Positions 8,590 through 17,480 of a DNA stretch of 64,000 nt are shown in pieces. The stretch lies in assembly GCA_035527715.1 (NCBI GenBank), contig DATKZY010000108.1, positions 13,290 through 77,289 of the forward strand. Reading direction: 5' to 3'. A program made the position numbers and the translations under genes. The DNA comes from DSUN01 sp035527715. Lineage in GTDB: Bacteria > Planctomycetota > PUPC01 > DSUN01. Below the pieces are notes generated by a model. The model was not told the origin of the DNA. It ran no database searches and was given only the letters and a program-made list of their open reading frames with translations. Numbering within the stretch: position 1 is the first letter of the stretch; each line of letters begins with the position of its first letter.

Positions 8590-11500
8590 GTGCATATCGG
8601 GTTGGACATCGGTTCAGTGAGCGTCAACGCGGTCCTGATGGCCGCGGATTCGCGGGTTCTCGAGGACCACTATATTCGCACCAAGGGCCAACCGGTCCAG
8701 GCGATGCGGCGCGCGCTGGCCGACCTGTTCCAGCGCACGCCCGCGCCGGCGGTCCGGGGCATCGCGGTCACGGGCTCCGGCGGCAAGCTGGCCGCCGAGA
8801 TTCTCGGCTGCCCGTTCGTCAACGAGATCATCGCCCAGAGCAAGGCGTCCGCGCTCCTCCACCCCGACGTACGCACGGTGATCGAGATCGGCGGCGAGGA
8901 CTCCAAGCTCATCCTCCTCGAGCGCGAGGAGGAGACGGGCGAGGTGCGGGTGCGCGACTTCGCGATGAACACCCTGTGCGCCGCGGGGACCGGCTCGTTC
9001 CTCGACCAGCAGGCATCGCGCCTCGGCTTCACGATCGAGGAGTTCAGCGCGGTGGCGCGGAAGAGCAAGGCCCCGCCCCGCATCGCCGGCCGCTGCTCGG
9101 TGTTCGCGAAGACCGACATGATCCACCTCCAGCAGGAGGGGACGCCTGATTTCGACATCGTGGCCGGCCTGTGCCATGCGATGGCGCGGAACTTCAAGAG
9201 CAACATCGGCAAGGGCAAGGAGTTCGACAAGCCGATCGCGTTCCACGGCGGCGTCGCGGCCAACAGCGGGATGGTTGCCGCCTTCGAGGGCGTGCTGGAG
9301 CTCGGGCCCGGCGAGCTGCTCGTGCCCGAGCACTTCGCCTCGTTCGGCGCCATCGGGGCCGTGCTGTCGGCGATGGCGCAGGCGTCCAGCCCGCGGGCCG
9401 TGGGCAAGGAACCTGTGCCGCCGTCGAAGGCGCTGGAGGCCATTGACGCCTACCTGGCCCACCGCACGGCCAAGGTGCACACGCTGGCGCCGCTCGTGGA
9501 CCCCGGCCACGTGACCCGCACGGAGCCCGACCCTGTTCCGGCGGGAACAGCCAGGATCAACGCCTACGTCGGCGTGGACGTCGGGTCGATCTCCACCAAC
9601 GTCGTCGTGCTTTCCGAGGAGGGCAAGGTGCTGGCCCGCCGCTACCTGATGACGGCGGGCCGCCCCATCGAGGCCGTGGTGCGCGGCCTGAAGGAGGTGG
9701 GCGACGAGGTCGCCGACCGCGTCGAGGTCCAGGGCTGCTGCACCACAGGCTCGGGCCGCTACCTGACCGGCGACTTCATCGGCGCCGACGTGGTGAAGAA
9801 CGAGATCACCGCCCACGCCACTGCCGCCGCGTGGGTGGACCCCAATGTGGACACGATGTTCGAGATCGGGGGGCAGGACTCGAAGTACGTGCGGCTGGAG
9901 AACGGCGCGATCGTGGACTTCACGATGAACAAGGTGTGCGCCGCGGGCACCGGCTCGTTCCTCGAGGAGCAGGCGGAGCGGCTCGGGGTGAAGATCATCG
10001 GCGAGTTCGGCGCCCTCGCCCTCAGCTCCAAGGCGCCCGCCAACCTGGGCGAACGCTGCACGGTGTTCATGGAGTCCGACCTCAATCACCACCAGCAGCA
10101 GGGCGTGCGGAAGCCCGACCTGGTCGCGGGGCTGTGCTACTCGATCGTCTACAACTACCTCAACCGCGTGGTCGAGGACCGGTCGGTCGGCAATTGCGTG
10201 TTCTTCCAGGGCGGCGTGGCGGCGAACCGGGGCGTCGCCGCCGCGTTCCAGGCCGTCACGGGCAAGAAGATCATCGTCCCGCCCCACCACGACGTGATGG
10301 GGGCCATCGGCTGCGCGCTGATCGCCCAGAAGGAAACCGTCGGGGCGTCTCGGTTCAAGGGCTTCGACCTCACGCACCGCACCTACACCACCGAGGCGTT
10401 CGGGTGCAAGGACTGCCCGAACCTCTGCGAGGTCCGCCGCGTGAGCGTCGCCGGGGAGCCCCCCCTTCACTACGGCAGCCGGTGCGGCAAGTTCGACGAG
10501 GAGAAGCGGGCGACCCTGGGCGAGCACCTGCCGCGCCTGTTCCGCGAGCGCGAGCGCTGGCTCCTGGCCTCCTACCCCAAGGACCGCCCCGACCGCCCGA
10601 ACGGCAAGACCATCGGCATCCCCCGCATCACGACCTACTTCGAGATGTTGCCCTTCTGGAAGGCGTTCTTCACCGAGCTGGGCTTCCAGGTCGTCACCTC
10701 GGGCAAGACCAATCGGACGATCGTCCGCGACGGCCTCGAGCACGTCGTCGCCGAGACCTGTTTCCCGATCAAAGCGGCCCACGGCCATATCCTCGAGCTC
10801 CTGCGGCGCGAGGTGGACTACTTGTTCCTCCCCTGCCTCGTGAACCTGACGCCGCGGTGCGAGGGGACGACGAACTCCTACTCCTGCCCCTACGTGCAGA
10901 CCGTGCCCTACATGACCAATGCCGCGCTGGAGTTCGACCGCTACCCGCGCACAGAGGTCCTGGTGCCGGTGCTCCACATGCAGAAGGGCCCCGGCGAGGT
11001 GGAGCGCGTGCTGCGCGAGCTGGCCGGCCGCCTGGGCATCGAGCGCCGCACGACCCGCGAGGCCCTCCGAGTGGCCTGGGACGCCCAGCGGAGCTTCTAC
11101 CAGGCCGTCGAGCGGCGGGGCCGCGAGGTGCTCGACGGGCTCCGCGACGGCGACGTCGCCGTCGTCATCGTCGGCCGACCCTACAACACGTGCGACGACG
11201 GCCTGAACCTCGGCCTGCCCGACAAGCTCCGCGACCTGGGCGTCCTGGCCCTGCCGCCCGACTTCGTGCCGACGGACGACGCGGACATCGGGACCGACTA
11301 CCCGAACATGTACTGGCGCCACGGCCAGCACATCCTCAGCCTCGGCCGCACCATCGGCGCCCACCCGCGCCTCCACGCCCTCTACATCACCAACTTCGGC
11401 TGCGGGCCCGACTCGTTCATCGCCAAGTTCTTCACCCGCGAGATGCGCGGCAAGCCCTACCTGACGATCGAGGTGGACGAGCATTCGGCCGACGTGGGCG

Positions 11501-12801
11501 CCCTCACGCGGTGCGAGGCGTTCCTCGACAGCCTGCGGAATGCCCGCCCGGCCCAGCTCCCCTGCCGCCCGCTCGCCCACGTCCAACGCTGCAAGCGCGA
11601 CCGCGTGATCTATGTCCCCTTCATGGGCGACCACTCCCAGCCCATCGCCGCCGCGATGCGGCACCACGGGGTCGAGGCCGTGCCGATGCCGATCTCGGAC
11701 GCCGAGAGCGTGGCGCTCGGCCGCCAGCTCACTACGGGCAAGGAGTGCTTCCCGTGCATCGTGACCACGGGCGACATCCTGAAGGCGGTGCGGCGGCCCG
11801 ACTTCGCGCCGTCGCGCAGCGCCTTCTTCATGCCCTCGACCATGGGGCCGTGCCGATTCGGACAGTACAGCAAGTTCCACCGCATGGTGCTCGACGACCT
11901 GGGCTATGAGGACGTGCCGATGGTCGAGCTCGACCAGTCGAGCACCCAGGGCTTCCACGGCGACGCCGGCAGCCTCGGCACCCGCTTCCGCAAGCTCGCC
12001 TGGAGCGGCATGGTCCTCCTCGACCTCCTCCAGAAGATCACCCGCCAGACCCGGCCCTACGAGAGCAACGCGGGCGACTGCGACGCGCTGTACGCCCACT
12101 TCGTCGAGCGGATGGCGAGCGCCGTCGAGCGCGGGGCCAACCTGGTGCCGCTGGCCCGCGAGATCGTGCAGGCATTCTGCTCCGTCCCGACCGACCGCAG
12201 CCAGCCGAAGCCGCGCATCGGCGTCATCGGCGAGATCTACGTCCGCTGCAACCCCTTCTGCAACCACGACGTCGCCCGCACCCTCGAAGACCTGGGGGCC
12301 GAGGTCTGGCTCCCACCCCTCGAAGAGTGGGTGGACTACATCAGCTACGAGCGCAGGATTGACAGCCGCGCGGACGGCAACTTCGGCGGCTACCTCAAGG
12401 AACTGGTGACCCAATTCGTCCAGGACCGCGAGGTCCGCCGCCTGACGCGACCCTTCCGCGGCGCCCTGCGCGACTTCGTCTACGAGGCGCACACGCCCCA
12501 GGTCGTCGAGCTGGCGCGGCCCTACCTGAACTTCGCCGTCCGGGGCGAGGCCATCCTCAGCATGGGCCGGTCCGTCGAGTACGCCCACCACGGCTTCGAC
12601 GGCATCGTCAACGTCATCCCCTTCAACTGCATGCCCGGCACCATCGTCGAGGCCCTGCTCGAGCGCTTCCGCAAGTTCCACCCCGGCCTGCCCGTGCTCA
12701 AGATGGCCTACGACGGCCTCACCCACGTCGGCGAGGACACCCGGATCGAGGCATTCGTCTACCAGGCCCGCCAGCACGCCGAGCGCACGCCGCGCCCCTG
12801 A
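8590..12801 (+). CDS. Giant BcrA/D (2-hydroxyglutaryl-CoA dehydratase activase) family protein with DUF2229 and dehydratase-like domains
   Basis: 1403 residues from a GTG with GAGG 7 nt upstream. Two ASKHA ATPase modules occur in tandem. The first (1-280) has GLDIGSVSVN, GGEDSKLI near 100 and CAAGTGSFLD near 131; the second (326-590) has VGVDVGSIST, GGQDSKYV and CAAGTGSFLE. The Cys in each CAAGTGSF motif is the ligand of the inter-subunit [4Fe-4S] cluster in HgdC-type activases. A Cys-rich DUF2229 region follows (FGCKDCPNLC near 603, GIPRITTYFEMLPFWKAFF near 676), then a region like the HgdB/HgdA dehydratase subunits (GVIGEIYVRCNPFCNHD near 1211). These cytosolic proteins use ATP to drive low-potential electron transfer, typical of anaerobes. 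The substrate of this long form is not known. The last 70 bp are imperfectly repeated at 14858. Confidence 0.88.
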   Translation: MHIGLDIGSVSVNAVLMAADSRVLEDHYIRTKGQPVQAMRRALADLFQRTPAPAVRGIAVTGSGGKLAAEILGCPFVNEIIAQSKASALLHPDVRTVIEIGGEDSKLILLEREEETGEVRVRDFAMNTLCAAGTGSFLDQQASRLGFTIEEFSAVARKSKAPPRIAGRCSVFAKTDMIHLQQEGTPDFDIVAGLCHAMARNFKSNIGKGKEFDKPIAFHGGVAANSGMVAAFEGVLELGPGELLVPEHFASFGAIGAVLSAMAQASSPRAVGKEPVPPSKALEAIDAYLAHRTAKVHTLAPLVDPGHVTRTEPDPVPAGTARINAYVGVDVGSISTNVVVLSEEGKVLARRYLMTAGRPIEAVVRGLKEVGDEVADRVEVQGCCTTGSGRYLTGDFIGADVVKNEITAHATAAAWVDPNVDTMFEIGGQDSKYVRLENGAIVDFTMNKVCAAGTGSFLEEQAERLGVKIIGEFGALALSSKAPANLGERCTVFMESDLNHHQQQGVRKPDLVAGLCYSIVYNYLNRVVEDRSVGNCVFFQGGVAANRGVAAAFQAVTGKKIIVPPHHDVMGAIGCALIAQKETVGASRFKGFDLTHRTYTTEAFGCKDCPNLCEVRRVSVAGEPPLHYGSRCGKFDEEKRATLGEHLPRLFRERERWLLASYPKDRPDRPNGKTIGIPRITTYFEMLPFWKAFFTELGFQVVTSGKTNRTIVRDGLEHVVAETCFPIKAAHGHILELLRREVDYLFLPCLVNLTPRCEGTTNSYSCPYVQTVPYMTNAALEFDRYPRTEVLVPVLHMQKGPGEVERVLRELAGRLGIERRTTREALRVAWDAQRSFYQAVERRGREVLDGLRDGDVAVVIVGRPYNTCDDGLNLGLPDKLRDLGVLALPPDFVPTDDADIGTDYPNMYWRHGQHILSLGRTIGAHPRLHALYITNFGCGPDSFIAKFFTREMRGKPYLTIEVDEHSADVGALTRCEAFLDSLRNARPAQLPCRPLAHVQRCKRDRVIYVPFMGDHSQPIAAAMRHHGVEAVPMPISDAESVALGRQLTTGKECFPCIVTTGDILKAVRRPDFAPSRSAFFMPSTMGPCRFGQYSKFHRMVLDDLGYEDVPMVELDQSSTQGFHGDAGSLGTRFRKLAWSGMVLLDLLQKITRQTRPYESNAGDCDALYAHFVERMASAVERGANLVPLAREIVQAFCSVPTDRSQPKPRIGVIGEIYVRCNPFCNHDVARTLEDLGAEVWLPPLEEWVDYISYERRIDSRADGNFGGYLKELVTQFVQDREVRRLTRPFRGALRDFVYEAHTPQVVELARPYLNFAVRGEAILSMGRSVEYAHHGFDGIVNVIPFNCMPGTIVEALLERFRKFHPGLPVLKMAYDGLTHVGEDTRIEAFVYQARQHAERTPRP

Positions 12802-13104
12802 GCGCCAGCCTTCTCGTCCTCACGCTCCTGCGCGGGGAGGCATTGTCTTGGACGCTCCGGCGTCCCTATGGCTCCGGCGCACCCCGGCAAGAATGGGCGC
12901 AGGAGCGTCCCAGACACGGCATCCTGAGGGTGGACCGTCGGGACGAGGTGGAGTCGGGGGGAGAGCGCCTCGTCCACAGACTCCGCTGATTCAAACGGAC
13001 AGGCGAAGACGCGTAGTTGGGCTCCGAAGCACGAGCCTGGCCTTCTCTTTGTCTGCGGGAATCTGTGTCCATCCCTGGCTCTACATTCCTTTCCCCGCGC
13101 GTGC
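12802..13104. other. Gap after the activase gene with one long dyad
   Basis: About 300 bp without a convincing gene. 12852-12920 is a dyad (TTGTCTTGGACGCTCC facing GGAGCGTCCCAGACA) that could act as a terminator-like hairpin, though no T-run follows. Nothing else recognised. Confidence 0.5.
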
Positions 13105-13133
13105 TTGACGCTCCGTGCGCGCGGGAGTAGAAT
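13105..13133 (+). promoter_or_regulatory. Promoter of the RelE/Phd-type operon
   Basis: TTGACG (13105-13110), exactly 17 bp, TAGAAT (13128-13133). It places the transcript start near 13140, which argues for the toxin start at 13181 rather than further upstream. Confidence 0.65.
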
Positions 13134-13180
13134 ATGAAGCGGCTCGACAGGCTGTGGCAACGTGCGGAACCCCCGAGGGC

Positions 13181-13483
13181 ATGGAGCTGAGGTACCGAGT
13201 CCAGTACATGGACGAGGTGGCGCTTGACTTCGATGCCCTGCCGAAGCGCGCACAGGCCATGGTCGTGTCAGGAATCCATGGCCATCTGGCCGCCGACGCC
13301 GACCGAGAGACGAGGAACCGCAAGTCGCTCCGCCCTAACGACCTGGCAGCCTGGGAGCTGCGACTTGGCGACTATCGCGTCTTCTACGACGTGTTTCCTG
13401 AGGAGAGGACGGTGGTAGTGAAAGCCGTTGGGTGGAAGGTCCATAGCCGACTGCACATCCGCGGCCGGGAGTTTCTGCTATGA
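13181..13483 (+). CDS. RelE/ParE-superfamily toxin-like protein
   Basis: 100 residues from the ATG at 13181. The sequence shows the compact RelE/ParE pattern: YRVQYMDEVALDFDALPKRA, an internal helix, then LAAWELRLGDYRVFYDVFPE and VVVKAVGWKVHSRLHIRG. Members cleave ribosome-bound mRNA or poison gyrase; which applies is not visible, and the Arg/Tyr pair in LGDYRVFYD is the best candidate for substrate contact. The stop overlaps the next gene by ATGA, so the order is toxin first, antitoxin second. An upstream in-frame start at 13115 would lie across the promoter and is rejected. The ribosome site (GAGGG immediately upstream) is poor, so the exact start is uncertain. Confidence 0.78.
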   Translation: MELRYRVQYMDEVALDFDALPKRAQAMVVSGIHGHLAADADRETRNRKSLRPNDLAAWELRLGDYRVFYDVFPEERTVVVKAVGWKVHSRLHIRGREFLL

Positions 13484-13776
13484 AGACACTGGAGATCTCC
13501 AATCGCCCTCGTGACGTCCGCCCACTCCTGGAGCTGGCGAGCGAGGAGAACCTGGTCATCACGACGCCAGGGGGCAGGCAGTTCGTCCTGGCCGAGATTG
13601 ACGACTTCGGGGAGGAAGTGCGCCTGGTTCGGGAAAACGCCGAGCTGATGGCGTTTCTCACAGCCAGGTCGCACGGATCGGGAAGGCTGACCGAGGCCCA
13701 ACTGAGGAAGCGGCTCGGCCTCCCCCTGGCGGCGAGGCCGGTCAAGCGGCGGCCACGGGCCAGCACGACGCGATGA
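13480..13776 (+). CDS. Phd/YefM-like antitoxin partner
   Basis: 98 residues, starting in the ATGA overlap with the RelE-like gene. The N-terminus MKTLEISNRPRDVRPLLELA, then ENLVITTPGGRQFVLAEIDD, has the Phd-type strand-helix-strand pattern in which the region after VITTPGG reads through to the conserved FVLAEIDDF. The second half (VRENAELMAFLTARSHG, then EAQLRKRLGLP) is a predicted helical toxin-wrapping tail, ending in a basic stretch. It should neutralise the toxin and repress the promoter at 13105 with it; no operator palindrome was evident. Assignment rests on position and pattern more than on a strong family motif. Confidence 0.65.
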   Translation: MKTLEISNRPRDVRPLLELASEENLVITTPGGRQFVLAEIDDFGEEVRLVRENAELMAFLTARSHGSGRLTEAQLRKRLGLPLAARPVKRRPRASTTR

Positions 13777-14003
13777 GTCGGCGTGTCATGGCCATGCCGG
13801 TCCCTGGAGAAAGGGGGCAAGGCCAGTAAATGGAAGACTGAGGTCTGACCCCCAGGCCGCCCTCTGAAGCCCTACGGCCTATCCCCCAATGCCTCTGGGA
13901 ACTCCGACTGGCCGTGGGCCAGTCGTCCGTCCGAGTCCCCTATTCCCGCGGGCCGTTTGTCCAGTCGACGCTGAACCAGTACAGTACCGCGCCACACGGG
14001 AAA

Positions 14004-14207
14004 GTGTACAGAAAGGCGCCAGGGGTTTTCGCCCCCACTGGGCTTGCCCCAGTGGAGCGAAGGATTGGCCACTACACGGCGGCGCAACCCTCCCCCTGCC
14101 CCCTCCCTGAAAGGGAGGGGGGTTGGGGGTGGAGCGTCGGGTAGCTGCCAATCCTCCGCCCCACCGACGCGAGGTCGGTGGGGGCGCGGGGCGTCGTTTC
14201 TGTACAC
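14004..14207. repeat. 204-bp nested palindromic element, copy 1
   Basis: The ends are perfect inverted 11-mers (GTGTACAGAAA at 14004, TTTCTGTACAC ending 14207), inside imperfect inverted arms of about 95 bp. Each arm carries its own small hairpin: CCCCCACTGG..CCAGTGGAGC on the left and CCCCACCGAC..GTCGGTGGGG on the right, followed inward by GAAGGATTGGC and its complement. The centre is CCCTCCCTGAAAGGGAGGGG. MITE-like architecture; no target-site duplication recognised. A relative with the same inner arms lies at 32196-32474. The remainder of the 13777-14003 gap shows nothing recognisable. Confidence 0.8.
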
Positions 14208-14312
14208 CTTCCTCTGTGGACGTTTACTTGGGCAGGCACTCCAGAACGCGTTGGGGTGCTAGATGGGTCAGCCTACACGTTGTTGCTCAGCAGGAAGGAT
14301 GGACAAGAGACC

Positions 14313-14831
14313 ATGAACCCGGAGAGCGTCATCAGGAGCGAGACGAACGAGGACGTCGGGGCCATCGCCGAGGTGACGGTCGCGGCGTTCCGGACCTTGG
14401 AGATCAGCAACCACACCGAGCAGTTCATCATAGAGGCGCTCCGCGCCGCCCAGGCCCTCACCGTATCGCTTGTCGCAGAGGTCCGTGGCCGCGTCGTGGG
14501 TCACATTGCGTTCTCGCCGGTGACCATTTCGGACGGCACACAAGACTGGTACGGACTCGGACCTGTTTCTGCCCTGCCGGAATACCAGCGTCAGGGCATT
14601 GGCAAGGCCCTGATCCATGAGGGACTATCACGGCTGAAGAGCATCCACGCTCGCGGCTGTTGTGTCGTGGGGCATCCGGAGTATTACAGGAAGTTCGGGT
14701 TCGATAACGTTCCGGACCTTGTCCTTGAGGGAGTGCCACCCGAAGTCTTCTTCGCACTGTCTTTCGACGGACATACTCCGTGGGGCACCGTCACCTTCCA
14801 CGAAGCCTTCAAAGCCGATGGCCACCAATAG
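14313..14831 (+). CDS. GNAT-family N-acetyltransferase
   Basis: 172 residues from the ATG at 14313. An open frame extends upstream to 14178, but that part is the right arm of the palindromic element. IRSETNEDVGAIAEVTVAAF starts the GNAT fold, LVAEVRGRVVGHIAFSPV is the beta3-beta4 hairpin, LGPVSALPEYQRQGIGKALI contains the acetyl-CoA-binding Q-R-Q-G-I-G loop, and CCVVGHPEYYRKFGF is the late strand and helix. This is the small cytosolic YhbS-like subgroup; the substrate is not predictable. It sits in accessory DNA between a toxin-antitoxin pair and a transposase, which fits acquisition by transfer. Confidence 0.85.
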   Translation: MNPESVIRSETNEDVGAIAEVTVAAFRTLEISNHTEQFIIEALRAAQALTVSLVAEVRGRVVGHIAFSPVTISDGTQDWYGLGPVSALPEYQRQGIGKALIHEGLSRLKSIHARGCCVVGHPEYYRKFGFDNVPDLVLEGVPPEVFFALSFDGHTPWGTVTFHEAFKADGHQ

Positions 14832-14857
14832 CGTCCCGGCGACGCTCCCCAGCGCGC

Positions 14858-14931
14858 CTGACCCACGTGGGCAGGGACACCCGCATCGAAGCCTTCACCT
14901 ACCAGGCCCGCCAGCACGCCGCGCGCGCCGC
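14858..14931 (+). pseudogene. Remnant of an activase (BcrA/D) 3' end
   Basis: The reading LTHVGRDTRIEAFTYQARQH matches LTHVGEDTRIEAFVYQARQH, the end of the intact activase 2.1 kb upstream, in the same orientation. Similarity starts abruptly at 14858 and ends around 14931, after which the sequence is unrelated. About five differences are synonymous and three change the residue, so this is the tail of a once-coding homologue, not a fresh copy. Confidence 0.8.
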
Positions 14932-14975
14932 ACTCGGCACTCCATGCCAGCAGAGCCAGGTAGCAGCTCAGGCGC

Positions 14976-15752
14976 GTGCTTGACATACCTAGCGGGCAAG
15001 CCCACGCCATTCTCACAGAAGAGCGCCGTTGGCTCGCCCCCGGCACCGTATGGGCTGCCGACTTCGCCGAGCCGCCCAACCCTGTGGACGGCCTCTACGA
15101 ACAGATCCTCGCCGCACGCGACCTGGGAAGCTCTTATCAGATCCACTGGCTCCCCACGCCCACGGGCGAGGCCCGGCACGCCTGCGACGCCCTCGGGGCC
15201 GCCTTCCGCCAGCGCGGCGCCCCCCTCGTCGCCAAGAGCGACAACGGCAGCCCGTTCATCAGCGGCACCTTCCAGAGCCTGCTCGAACGATGGAATGTCG
15301 TCGCTCTCTTGTCTCCCCCGTATACCCCGTGGTACAATGGGGCCATCGAGGCGGGCATTGGCTCGAACGGCACCCGCACCCACTACGAGGCCGCACGCCA
15401 TGGCCACCCCGGCTACTGGACGAGCGATGACCTCGAAGCCGCACGGCTCCAGTCCAACACCACCGCGCGCCCCTGGGGTGCCCGTGGCCCCACGCCGCAG
15501 GCCCTCTGGACCCAGAGGCCGCCCATCACCCCGGACGAGCGCCAGCTCTTCCGCTACTGCCTGGAGCACATGCACGCCCAGGTCCTACGCGAACTCGACC
15601 TGTCCACGGCCGACCTGTCGGACGGCGATGTGCGGGCCGTTGTGGCCCGTGCCGCCACGCGCCGAGCGCTCGAAACGCTCGGCTATCTCTGCGTCCGGAG
15701 GAAGCGAATTACTCCACCCTTTAACTCCCATTTGCGTCACATCATTACCTAA
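14976..15752 (+). mobile_element. DD35E transposase/integrase-core gene, N-terminally truncated
   Basis: 258 residues from a GTG, though the true start is uncertain. The rve-type catalytic core is complete: D29 in VWAADFAEPP, D89 in AKSDNGSPFISG and E125 in WYNGAIEAGIG, with exactly 35 residues between the second Asp and the Glu. This matches IS3/IS481-type integrases. The helix-turn-helix region expected before the core is absent, and no clear terminal inverted repeats frame the gene, so the element is probably a remnant. It follows directly after the activase 3'-end remnant, suggesting it or a relative took part in that rearrangement. The C-terminal 80 residues are unassigned. Confidence 0.75.
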
Positions 15753-15862
15753 AGGCCACAAAGGGTGCGAGCGCTGTCCAAGTGCAGGGCAAGGCCAGAT
15801 TGTACTACTACGGTGAGGGAGGAGTTCTCTATGGTTACCGCGTTGAGACCAAGAGCTTCTGA
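15745..15862 (+). pseudogene. Possible 3' remnant of an interrupted coding sequence
   Basis: In the frame ending at the TGA of 15860-15862 the sequence reads ATKGASAVQVQGKARLYYYG and then EGGVLYGYRVETKSF, a protein-like beta-rich tail without any start. It begins within the end of the transposase in another frame. Perhaps the end of a gene cut by the transposon; no family recognised. Confidence 0.3.
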
Positions 15863-15874
15863 GGGGCGACGCCT

Positions 15875-17023
15875 TTGAACGGACCTGGACATGGCGCTGT
15901 AAGCGGTAGGGAGCTCTCAGGTCCACGCTATTGCGCCCAGGTCATGGCTTGCGCTCTAGCAGTCCTGACCGGAGGGGTGTCAAGGGGCGCAGCCACAGAT
16001 CAGGACAGGGGAGCTAAGGTCACCACGAACGTAGAGATTGCCCCTGCCAGAGAACTCAAGGCGGACCCTGCTGCGCGTGAGGCCCTTACCAGGCTACTGA
16101 GGCAAATCCTCGATGATCGGAAGGAGCTTGAGAGCAAGAGGATGAGCATGATGGCGAAGATGCCCCCCGGCAAAGATGATAGCTTGGTTCGCGATGAACA
16201 GGCGATGGTCTTTGAGGCCAGGACATCGGAACTGGACAGCCTGGCCCAGTTCGCGCGGCGGTTTCCTTGCTCGCTGGAAGCGCTATCAGCGAAGTTCCTG
16301 ATCGGGTTCACGTTCTGCCTTGGCGTGCCAGGGTATCCCGAGGACACTGGTCTTCCATGCTTCGACGACACCGCTACGAACTACTCAGAGACCCGCGAGG
16401 GTCTCATGTCTCGGTGGGCTGCTCTGGGATTACGCGTGTGGGAGATGGTGGAACAACAACGCCAGTCGCAGATGCACAAGGCGAGGCCCGTTGATCGCAA
16501 AGCGGCCAGGGACCTTCTTGTCGAGTTGCTGACTGCAACAAAGGACCTCCTGCCTGTTGCTGCCAACGTTGACGCTGATGCGTCGGAGTTCGGGCGAACC
16601 TACCGTGTCATGCTTCTGAGCCGCCTTAGTAACCCAGAGGACCACAAGCTGTTGCCCGTGGTCAGGGGCGAACTAGCACAGGTTCTCAGTGCTCTGGGCA
16701 GGAGCGAGGAGGCGCGAGAGGCATACCGCGGCATCATAAGGGACTTCCCTGGCACCCGAGATGCGCGCGAGGCAGAGATACGTCTGGGAACCATGGACGG
16801 CCAGGATAAGGAGGGTTGGCGTCAACCACTGGAGACCCTCCTCGCAGGAGAGAAGGGAGGAGAAGCGGATGCCCGCGCGCCCGTCGTACCAGCGGGCGCG
16901 CGTGGGTCGTTCTGGGGAGCGCGGTGGGTGGGCCTGGTGTCGTGTGGCGCCGCGGCTGTCTTGGGCTTCTGCATCGTTCTGGTGGTATTGCGCCTACGCA
17001 GAAGGCAGCGCGATCGTGCCTAA
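15875..17023 (+). CDS. Exported tetratricopeptide-like protein with C-terminal membrane anchor
   Basis: 382 residues from a TTG with GAGGGG 8 nt upstream; an ATG at 15944 is the alternative and begins nearer a signal-like stretch (MACALAVLTGGVSRGAA). The body is helical: a charged helix (ALTRLLRQILDDRKELESKR), then a region with a Cys-containing loop, and a late TPR-like pair (GELAQVLSALGRSEEAREAY, then RGIIRDFPGTRDAREAEIRL). A single membrane segment lies near residues 350-372 (VGLVSCGAAAVLGFCIVLVV) followed by a basic tail. The GC content is lower than in neighbours. Probably membrane-anchored with the helical domain outside; function not recognised. Confidence 0.6.
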   Translation: MNGPGHGAVSGRELSGPRYCAQVMACALAVLTGGVSRGAATDQDRGAKVTTNVEIAPARELKADPAAREALTRLLRQILDDRKELESKRMSMMAKMPPGKDDSLVRDEQAMVFEARTSELDSLAQFARRFPCSLEALSAKFLIGFTFCLGVPGYPEDTGLPCFDDTATNYSETREGLMSRWAALGLRVWEMVEQQRQSQMHKARPVDRKAARDLLVELLTATKDLLPVAANVDADASEFGRTYRVMLLSRLSNPEDHKLLPVVRGELAQVLSALGRSEEAREAYRGIIRDFPGTRDAREAEIRLGTMDGQDKEGWRQPLETLLAGEKGGEADARAPVVPAGARGSFWGARWVGLVSCGAAAVLGFCIVLVVLRLRRRQRDRA

Positions 17024-17059
17024 TACCCAAACCTGGGGTCATCCCCCAGTGACCTAAGG

Positions 17060-17137
17060 GTCGGGGTGTCAGATCTTCAAATATCAATTATCCGCGGGGT
17101 CGGGGTGTCAGATCTTCAAATATCAATTATCCGCGGG
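17060..17137. repeat. Perfect 39-bp tandem duplication
   Basis: Two adjacent identical 39-bp units start GTCGGGGTGTCAGATCTTCA, at 17060 and 17099. They are AT-rich in the middle (CAAATATCAATTATCC). At 17281-17340 a second simple array repeats TGCCATTCG and CCAGGCACAC. The 17024-17480 gap holds no convincing gene. Confidence 0.85.
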
Positions 17138-17480
17138 AGCGAGCTTCAGCCATCGTGGCTCTTGACTTTGCACTGTCGGGACGCGCAGGATCGGGCATCG
17201 GAGGGGGGCGTCACTCGGCATCCCTTCTTGCCGGCGCAGGAGGTCGCTTCTCTCTCGCCTCGGCGACCACCTAGACTCGCGGAGTGCCATTCGTGCCATT
17301 CGTGCCAGGCACACTGCCATTCGTGCCAGGCACACCACGGAGGCGTAACCTCCGCGCAGGAGACAGGTTATGCCTTCGCATGTCATTTCGGCTCTCCTGG
17401 TGCCTCCCCCGGCCGAGGTGGGAGGATGCCTATCCCGGTGGCGCTGGTGAACGCAACGGTGCCAGGTCCAGAACAACGGA

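Noticed and set aside
8614..12777. A 1387-codon minus-strand open frame across the activase gene
   Set aside because: Same reason: a shadow of the plus-strand gene with no recognisable domain.
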